DNA of 47,353 nt, taken from NCBI GenBank assembly GCA_020050435.1, contig JAGVKQ010000021.1, forward strand, positions 1 to 47,353, written 5' to 3'. This document shows, piece after piece, positions 42,991 through 47,353 of the stretch. The position numbers and the translations under genes were made by a program. Below the pieces are notes generated by a model. That model saw nothing but the letters and a program-made list of their open reading frames with translations, was not told where the DNA came from and did no database searches. Position 1 is the stretch's first letter. Each line of letters begins with the position of its first letter. Source of the stretch: Candidatus Caenarcanales bacterium (lineage in GTDB: Bacteria; Cyanobacteriota; Vampirovibrionia; 2-02-FULL-35-15).

Positions 42991-43550
42991 ATAGGAACCA
43001 CTTCGACCAATTTTTTATCAGTCACTACCTGCCTCAATCCCTCATATAAAACAATTCCAGCAGAGGTGGAAAGATTTAAACTTCGTGTTTTCCCATTCAT
43101 AGGAATAGAAACTATATTTTCTTTTGGGATGTTATTTAAAATATCTTCACTTAATCCTTTAGTTTCACTTCCAAAAATTAAATAATCTCCAGGATTAAAT
43201 TCCACTTCCCAAATATTTTGTTCACCGCGAGTAGATATAAACCAGAAATTAGAACTTAAAGGTTTAGTTTTTGAAGTACCCATTTCTTTTCCAGCAGTCT
43301 TAGCTAAAAAATCTCCCCAGTCTTGGTATTCTTTCACATCCAACAAATGCCAATAATCCAGGCCAGCTCGTTTTAATTCTTTATCTGAAATCTTAAAACC
43401 TAAAGGATGTACTAAGTGTAATTTTGTACTGGTAGCAGCACAAAGCCTGGCAATATTTCCAGTATTTGGTGGGATCTCAGGCTCTACAAGCACTATGTTA
43501 AAAGGCTTTGAATTAGAGTAGTTTAGCTTTTGTTTTGAACGTATTACCAT
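42987..43550 (-). CDS. trmL: tRNA (cytidine(34)-2'-O)-methyltransferase, SPOUT family
   Basis: 187 aa. SPOUT knot methyltransferase that modifies the wobble base of tRNA-Leu. Motifs: FNIVLVEPEIPPNTGNIARL, LHLVHPLGFKISDKELKRAG, LIFGSETKGL, and the knot VSIPMNGKTRSLNLSTSAGI. A 20-residue variable N-terminus precedes the domain. TATAAT (43557-43562, complement) then six T/A and the ATG. First gene of a four-gene overlapping operon with the decarboxylase, ldpA and the ycf45-like gene. Confidence 0.92.
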   Translation of the reverse strand: MVIRSKQKLNYSNSKPFNIVLVEPEIPPNTGNIARLCAATSTKLHLVHPLGFKISDKELKRAGLDYWHLLDVKEYQDWGDFLAKTAGKEMGTSKTKPLSSNFWFISTRGEQNIWEVEFNPGDYLIFGSETKGLSEDILNNIPKENIVSIPMNGKTRSLNLSTSAGIVLYEGLRQVVTDKKLVEVVPI

Positions 43551-43556
43551 TTTTTT

Positions 43557-43562
43557 ATTATA
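43557..43562 (-). promoter_or_regulatory. -10 box (TATAAT) 6 nt from trmL start
   Basis: TATAAT, then AAAAAA, then ATG at 43550. This promoter would drive the whole trmL-decarboxylase-ldpA-ycf45 operon with a leaderless first cistron. Confidence 0.65.
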
Positions 43563-43573
43563 CAGCCCCCTGT

Positions 43574-43579
43574 TATCAT
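43574..43579 (+). promoter_or_regulatory. -10-like box (TATCAT) 7 nt from kdsD start
   Basis: TATCAT with a 7-nt gap to the ATG at 43587. It is back to back with the trmL box; only 36 bp separate the two start codons. Confidence 0.5.
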
Positions 43580-43586
43580 ATTACCG

Positions 43587-44576
43587 ATGACAACACATTT
43601 AATCTCCAAATATCTAAAAGAGTGCTTACAAGTCCTTGAAATAGAAAATCAAGCTATTAAAGACTTAATAGTAGACATTGAAAAAAATCAGTCAAAAGCT
43701 TTTGAATCAGCCATTGAATTATTACTTAATTGCAAAGGAAAGATTGTTGTTACTGGTATGGGAAAATCTGGTCATATAGGCAGCAAAATTGCAGCTACTT
43801 TTGCTAGCACAGGTTCACCATCCTTTTTTGTTCACCCAGCAGAACTTAGTCACGGTGATTTTGGAATGCTAAGCAAAGATGACATAATGCTTGCACTTTC
43901 TTTCAGCGGGGAAACTGATGAATTAAAAAAAGTTTTAACTTCTATTAAACGCTCTGGATTAAAGCTTATTTCTATAACCGGAAAAGAAGACTCTACGCTC
44001 TCAGGAAATAGTGATGTAGCTCTATTTATAAAGATTGAAAAAGAGGCATGCCCATTGAATCTTGCTCCTACAGCCAGCACTACAGCTACTCTTGCTCTGG
44101 GTGATGCTATAGCAGTTACCTTAATGCAAGCAAAGAACTTCACCAAAGAAGACTTTGCTAAATCTCATCCAGGAGGATCTCTGGGTAAGAAGTTAATCAC
44201 AATTTCTGACATAATGAGAAAAAACACTGACATTCCCAAAGTCACTCCAGAAGCTAGTTTTAATGACATAGTAGAAGAGATAAACAATAAGAAGTTAGGG
44301 TTTACAACGGTTTCAGAAAACAACAAACTCTCTGGAGCTATTACTGATGGTGATATAAGAAGAGCTCTTGTAAAACATCAAAACAATTTAAATTCCATGA
44401 AGGCAAAAGACTTGATGAATAAAAATCCAAAGACTATAAAAGAAGAAGACTTAGCCGTAAGTGCTCTTAACTTGATGGAAGAGTTTAGAATTTCAGATTT
44501 GATAGTTTTAGATAAAAATAGTAATGTAATTGGGATAGTAGATTTAAAAGATCTTCTTAAAGCAGGCATTATATAA
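43587..44576 (+). CDS. kdsD: Arabinose-5-phosphate isomerase (SIS + CBS)
   Basis: 329 aa. It interconverts ribulose-5-phosphate and arabinose-5-phosphate, the first step to Kdo of LPS. N-terminal SIS domain (VVTGMGKSGHIGSKIAATFASTG, LSHGDFGML, LSFSGETDE, CPLNLAPTASTTATLALGDA) and two C-terminal CBS motifs (about 205-325). The full two-domain length matches KdsD/KpsF. With lpxB and the heptose kinase it shows an LPS pathway. Confidence 0.95.
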   Translation: MTTHLISKYLKECLQVLEIENQAIKDLIVDIEKNQSKAFESAIELLLNCKGKIVVTGMGKSGHIGSKIAATFASTGSPSFFVHPAELSHGDFGMLSKDDIMLALSFSGETDELKKVLTSIKRSGLKLISITGKEDSTLSGNSDVALFIKIEKEACPLNLAPTASTTATLALGDAIAVTLMQAKNFTKEDFAKSHPGGSLGKKLITISDIMRKNTDIPKVTPEASFNDIVEEINNKKLGFTTVSENNKLSGAITDGDIRRALVKHQNNLNSMKAKDLMNKNPKTIKEEDLAVSALNLMEEFRISDLIVLDKNSNVIGIVDLKDLLKAGII

Positions 44577-44593
44577 AGGTAAACCGCGGGTAG

Positions 44594-44613
44594 AGACTTG
44601 ATTTATCAAGTCT
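44594..44613 (+). terminator. Hairpin after kdsD
   Basis: Perfect 9-bp stem AGACTTGAT / ATCAAGTCT with a TT loop, 17 bp after the kdsD stop and upstream of the 32-codon ORF. It is followed by AATAAAAC, not a T-run, so it may be an attenuator or mRNA-stabilising stem rather than a strong terminator. Confidence 0.4.
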
Positions 44614-44633
44614 AATAAAACAAAGAGGTGAGT

Positions 44634-44732
44634 ATGAAGAAAACAAATAAGAAAGTATTAAACAAAAAAACGGCATATGCTTTAAAAGAAATTGTGATTA
44701 GAACTATTACTAAAAAACTAATTAGCAAATAA
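44634..44732 (+). CDS. Small basic protein, 32 codons
   Basis: MKKTNKKVLNKKTAYALKEI then VIRTITKKLISK. A near-perfect ribosome site (AGAGGTG) lies 4-5 nt before the ATG, the best in the neighbourhood. The product has about ten lysines and an amphipathic helix-like pattern; family unknown. It ends 4 bp before purN, so it could be a leader peptide coupled to purN or a real small protein. Confidence 0.5.
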   Translation: MKKTNKKVLNKKTAYALKEIVIRTITKKLISK

Positions 44733-44736
44733 AACA

Positions 44737-45366
44737 ATGAAAAGATTAGCAGTACTTGCATCTGGCTCAGGAAGCAACTTACAAGCAATAATAGATGCCA
44801 TAAAAAATAAAGATTTAACAGATGTTGAAATAGCAATTATAGTTTCAAATAAAAAAGATGCTTATGCTCTTGAACGAGCAAGGCTTAATAATATTGAAGA
44901 TGTTTTTTTAAATCCAAAAGACTTTAATTCAAATGAAGACTTTGACAAGAAAATTGTTGAAGTTTTAAAAACAAAAGAGATAGATTTGATTGTTTTGGCG
45001 GGATATTTAAAAATACTTACAGATGTTTTTATTAATGCTTTTGAAAATAAAATAATCAATATTCATCCTGCATTACTTCCCCATTTTGGTGGAAAAGGAA
45101 TGTACGGGAAAAAAGTTCATGAGGCTGTACTAAAAAACAATGAAAAAGAAAGTGGTTGCTCCGTTCATTATGTAACTTTAGGAATTGATGAAGGACCTAT
45201 AATTTGTCAAAAGAAAGTACCTGTTTTACCTAATGATACTGTAGATACATTAGCAGCAAGAGTTTTAGATGAAGAACATAAACTTATAGTAGAAGGGGTT
45301 AAATTAGCATTATCATGTAAGGTCATTGCATGCAAGGACCCCACGAAATATAATATTTCATCATGA
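44737..45366 (+). CDS. purN: Phosphoribosylglycinamide formyltransferase
   Basis: 209 aa. It formylates GAR with 10-formyl-THF in purine synthesis. Motifs: ASGSGSNLQAIIDAI, VLAGYLKIL, the catalytic Asn-His pair in IINIHPALLPHFGGKGMYG, and GCSVHYVTLGIDEGPII with its Asp. Its start is 4 bp after the 32-codon ORF, and its stop overlaps the dcd ATG (ATGA). Confidence 0.96.
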   Translation: MKRLAVLASGSGSNLQAIIDAIKNKDLTDVEIAIIVSNKKDAYALERARLNNIEDVFLNPKDFNSNEDFDKKIVEVLKTKEIDLIVLAGYLKILTDVFINAFENKIINIHPALLPHFGGKGMYGKKVHEAVLKNNEKESGCSVHYVTLGIDEGPIICQKKVPVLPNDTVDTLAARVLDEEHKLIVEGVKLALSCKVIACKDPTKYNISS

Positions 45367-45971
45367 TTTTATTAACACTATTATTAATCCTCTCAATTTT
45401 TTCAATTTATCTTATATTTTTTTCAAGTGGAAATCTTGTGGACTGGCAATTAAGACTTTATTTAAAACTTGGTCTATTAAAAATAGACAATTATAAAGAT
45501 GAAGCTATACAACCAAACAGCCTAGATGTTCACTTAAATAAATACTATGCTATTCAGCTAAATGATGGTTCATTTGAAGAACTTATAGCAGAAGAATTTG
45601 CTTTAAAGCCAGGTGATTTTGTTTTAGCTACTACCCAGGAGTATTTCCGTTTTAGTTCTACTTTACATGGAGTCTTGCAAGGTAAATCTAGCTGGGCAAG
45701 AGTAGGTTTATATGTAGAGTCTGCAGGGCTATTTGATTCAGGATTTGAAGGAGAAGCCGTAGTAGAACTCACAAATCAAGGTAAGGCCCCACTAATTTTA
45801 AGAAATGGCCAACCAATTGCTCAAATGGTTTTTCAAAGAAACTTACCGGTAATGAAATCATATAAACACAAAGGTCACTATCAAGGTCAAAAAGGTGCCA
45901 CTCAAACCTGGTTAAAAAATGTAATTGAAAAGAGTAAACAAAAAATAGCTAAGGAGAAAATGTATGTTTAA
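45363..45971 (+). CDS. dcd: dCTP deaminase family protein with hydrophobic N-terminal extension
   Basis: 202 aa as read from the ATG overlapping the purN stop. The core (residues 27-202) is a dCTP deaminase/dUTPase fold: VDWQLRLYLKLGLLKI, QPNSLDVHL, LQGKSSWARVGLYVESAGLFD, GFEGEAVVELTNQG (catalytic Glu), and PIAQMVFQ. The first 25 residues (ILLTLLLILSIFSIYLIFF) look like a transmembrane helix, which is odd for this soluble trimer. A GTG at 45438 (Val26) would give a standard-length enzyme, though its ribosome site is weak. It supplies dUMP precursors and overlaps speE by 8 bp. Confidence 0.85.
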   Translation: MILLTLLLILSIFSIYLIFFSSGNLVDWQLRLYLKLGLLKIDNYKDEAIQPNSLDVHLNKYYAIQLNDGSFEELIAEEFALKPGDFVLATTQEYFRFSSTLHGVLQGKSSWARVGLYVESAGLFDSGFEGEAVVELTNQGKAPLILRNGQPIAQMVFQRNLPVMKSYKHKGHYQGQKGATQTWLKNVIEKSKQKIAKEKMYV

Positions 45972-46809
45972 AGATGGTTGGTTTTATGAGACTTATTTAG
46001 GTGCTTCAATTGCGCTTAAAGTTAAAGAACATCTTTATACAGGACAAAGCAAATATCAAAAAATTGATGTTTTTCAAACTGATACAGTGGGAAAAGTTCT
46101 CCTTTTAGATGATATTTTAATGACTACTGATAGTGATGAATTTTACTATCATGAGTCTATTGGTCACATAGCATTATCTATGCATAAAGATCCAAAGAAA
46201 GTAATGGTAATCGGTGGTGGTGATGGTGGCACAGCCAGAGAAGCACTTAGATATAAATCTGTTGAAGAAGTAGAAATGGTAGAGATTGACGAGGAAGTTA
46301 TTAATGTTTCTAAAAAATATTTCCCTGTAATAGCTTCAGAACTAGAGAATCCAAAATTAAAAATCAAGTTAGAAGATGCCATTGAATATGTAAAAAACGC
46401 TAAAGAAAATTATTATGATGCTATTCTTTGTGATTCTACAGATCCAGAAGGTTTTGCAGCAGGATTGATTAGTAAAGAATTTTATAAAAACGCCAGCAAG
46501 ACTTTAAAAGAAGATGGTATTTATATTTCACAAAGCGGATCTATTGTTTTACAAGAGAAGGAATTTAAAACAGCTCTTGAAAATATGCGAAGTGCATTTA
46601 AATATGTAGATGCTGCTATTTCAGTTATTCCTTGTTATCCATGTACAGTATGGGCATTTTTAATCGGCTCCAATTCTCCTATTGATAGAAAAGTAAAAAG
46701 CATCCCTCAAGGAAAATTAAAATACTGGAGTCCAGAATTACAAGAAAAACTTTTCATCAAACCCGTTTGGCTTCAAGAAAAATATTTTGATTTACAAAAA
46801 GTAGGCTAG
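45964..46809 (+). CDS. speE: Spermidine synthase (polyamine aminopropyltransferase)
   Basis: 281 aa. It transfers aminopropyl from decarboxylated SAM to putrescine. N-terminal beta domain, then the Rossmann core: VMVIGGGDGGTAREALRY, EMVEIDEEVI, catalytic Asp in LCDSTDPEG, and GIYISQSGS. The putrescine pocket segment FYYHESIGHIALSMH is intact. AAGGAG lies upstream of the ATG, which overlaps the end of dcd. The nearby PLP decarboxylase could start the same pathway; speD is not in the window. Confidence 0.95.
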   Translation: MFKDGWFYETYLGASIALKVKEHLYTGQSKYQKIDVFQTDTVGKVLLLDDILMTTDSDEFYYHESIGHIALSMHKDPKKVMVIGGGDGGTAREALRYKSVEEVEMVEIDEEVINVSKKYFPVIASELENPKLKIKLEDAIEYVKNAKENYYDAILCDSTDPEGFAAGLISKEFYKNASKTLKEDGIYISQSGSIVLQEKEFKTALENMRSAFKYVDAAISVIPCYPCTVWAFLIGSNSPIDRKVKSIPQGKLKYWSPELQEKLFIKPVWLQEKYFDLQKVG

Positions 46810-46830
46810 TAAATAAATAGCCATTAAAAA

Positions 46831-46856
46831 AAAGCCCTCCATTTCTGAAGGGCTTT
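46831..46856 (-). terminator. Rho-independent terminator of the right-end repeat gene
   Basis: Stem AAAGCCCT / AAGGGCTTT with a 9-nt loop. Read on the minus strand the stem is followed by a run of eight or nine T's, the classic form. It ends the 46882 gene and can also stop speE transcripts from the other side. Confidence 0.8.
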
Positions 46857-46881
46857 AAGCAATTTACGATTTTGTTTTTAT

Positions 46882-47328
46882 TTAAGGACAGGTTGCTTTA
46901 CATGAGCCATCAGTACATTTTATTGTACCTGTTGGGCAAGTAGTCGTCCCACCAGTTGCTGGAACGCATTGACCTGCAGCATCTTTCACTTGACCTTGTG
47001 GGCATCCACTTGTACCTGTAGTTCCACCGTCAGCTGGTTTACATTGACCAGTTGCTGGGTCTTTTACTTGTCCTTGTGGGCATCCACTTGTACCTGTAGT
47101 TCCACCATCAGCTGGTTTACATTGACCAGTTGCTGGATCTTTTACTTGACCTTCTGGACATCCACTTGTACCTGTAGTTCCACCATCAGCTGGTTTACAT
47201 TGACCAGTTGCTGGATCTTTTACTTGACCTTGTGGGCATCCACTTGTCCCTGTAGTTCCACCATCGGTTGGTGGTTTACAGTTTGGATCTGTCGCTGGAT
47301 CACATGGAGGTTGTCCACTAGTTCCACC
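46882..47328 (-). CDS. Secreted tandem-repeat Cys/Pro/Gly-rich protein, 5' end missing
   Basis: Open from the stop at 46882 to the point where genomic sequence ends (47328). It has about four repeats of 26 residues with core CPQGQVKDPATGQCKP then ADGGTTGTSG, two Cys each, and ends in GTIKCTDGSCKATCP. Composition (Cys, Gly, Thr, Pro) suggests an extracellular, disulfide-bonded protein, in line with the secreted proteins at the left end. The apparent start codon (GTG at 47343, giving MLFRS) lies in Illumina adapter sequence and is not real; the true start is beyond the contig. Confidence 0.8.
   Translation of the reverse strand, partial: GGTSGQPPCDPATDPNCKPPTDGGTTGTSGCPQGQVKDPATGQCKPADGGTTGTSGCPEGQVKDPATGQCKPADGGTTGTSGCPQGQVKDPATGQCKPADGGTTGTSGCPQGQVKDAAGQCVPATGGTTTCPTGTIKCTDGSCKATCP
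46980..47270 (-). repeat. 78-bp tandem repeat of the right-end gene
   Basis: Nearly identical 78-bp units, about three and a half copies, differing at a few bases (CCTTGTGGGC or CCTTCTGGAC). They encode the 26-residue repeats. A repeat longer than typical k-mers can stop assembly, which fits the contig end just beyond. Confidence 0.85.
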
Positions 47329-47353
47329 AGATCGGAAGAGCACACGTCTGAAC
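47329..47353. other. Illumina TruSeq adapter sequence (artefact)
   Basis: The last 25 bases begin AGATCGGAAGAGCACACGTC and match the published TruSeq adapter prefix. This is library-preparation sequence, not genome, and should be trimmed. Confidence 0.97.

Noticed and set aside
46980-47270. CRISPR-like array from regular 78-bp repeats
   Set aside because: The units are contiguous with no variable spacers and are read in frame as 26-residue protein repeats.

Overview
The window is a contig end from an AT-rich, Gram-negative, non-photosynthetic relative of Cyanobacteria, most likely a Melainabacteria/Vampirovibrionia-type genome. The evidence is gene content: an LdpA-like double [4Fe-4S] protein, a Ycf45-like R3H/AAA ATPase and a ThiE with the extra N-terminal domain seen in cyanobacteria, with no photosynthesis genes. 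Lipid A, Kdo and heptose enzymes (LpxB, KdsD, RfaE1-type kinase) and PilO point to an LPS outer membrane and type IV pili. No rRNA, tRNA or CRISPR was found. The assignment is inference from family knowledge.

Layout. 1-4440: secreted, Cys/Ser/Pro-rich proteins. One is a large Kazal + streptogramin-lyase-like propeller + IPT/TIG protein, apparently frameshifted near 2750; another is a Cys-rich protein with an HEVNH motif. 4442-11436: XRE regulator, gyrA, deoC, DEDDh exonuclease, rarA, lpxB. 11437-15170: accessory stretch with two 3'-end fragments of the family-4 uracil-DNA glycosylase gene, a 45-codon ORF, a large caspase-like protein and the intact glycosylase gene. 15188-22828: argJ, pilO, rplM-rpsI, an RNase D, then a tightly overlapping thiE / heptose-kinase / pabA-trpG / anmK cluster. 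22835-24545: two unknown proteins. 24653-29844: malate dehydrogenase, a GT-C-type membrane glycosyltransferase and two tandem thiolases separated by a palindromic repeat. 30032-34202: a zinc ribbon, an unknown 544-556 aa protein, RlmD-type methyltransferase and an SDR. 34309-38971: an 888 aa coiled-coil / Gly-rich / Pro-rich / HEMVH protein, a 148 aa unknown and an AAA-DUF4143 ATPase. 38968-43550: an overlapping minus-strand operon trmL - PLP decarboxylase - ldpA - ycf45-like. 43587-46809: kdsD, a 32-codon ORF, purN, dcd, speE. 46882-47328: a secreted tandem-repeat protein whose 5' end is cut by Illumina adapter sequence (47329-47353).

Three patterns cut across the genes. (1) About a dozen genes have a TATAAT-like -10 box ending 6-9 nt before the start codon, implying leaderless or nearly leaderless mRNAs; the other starts mostly have Shine-Dalgarno sites. 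(2) Short extra copies of the 3' ends of udg (two) and ycf45 (one) flank plus-strand accessory genes, each keeping the reading frame and stop with mostly synonymous changes. This looks like repeated insertion of cargo at gene 3' ends. (3) Palindromic repeats of several families lie between genes and, in anmK and ldpA, inside reading frames without breaking them.
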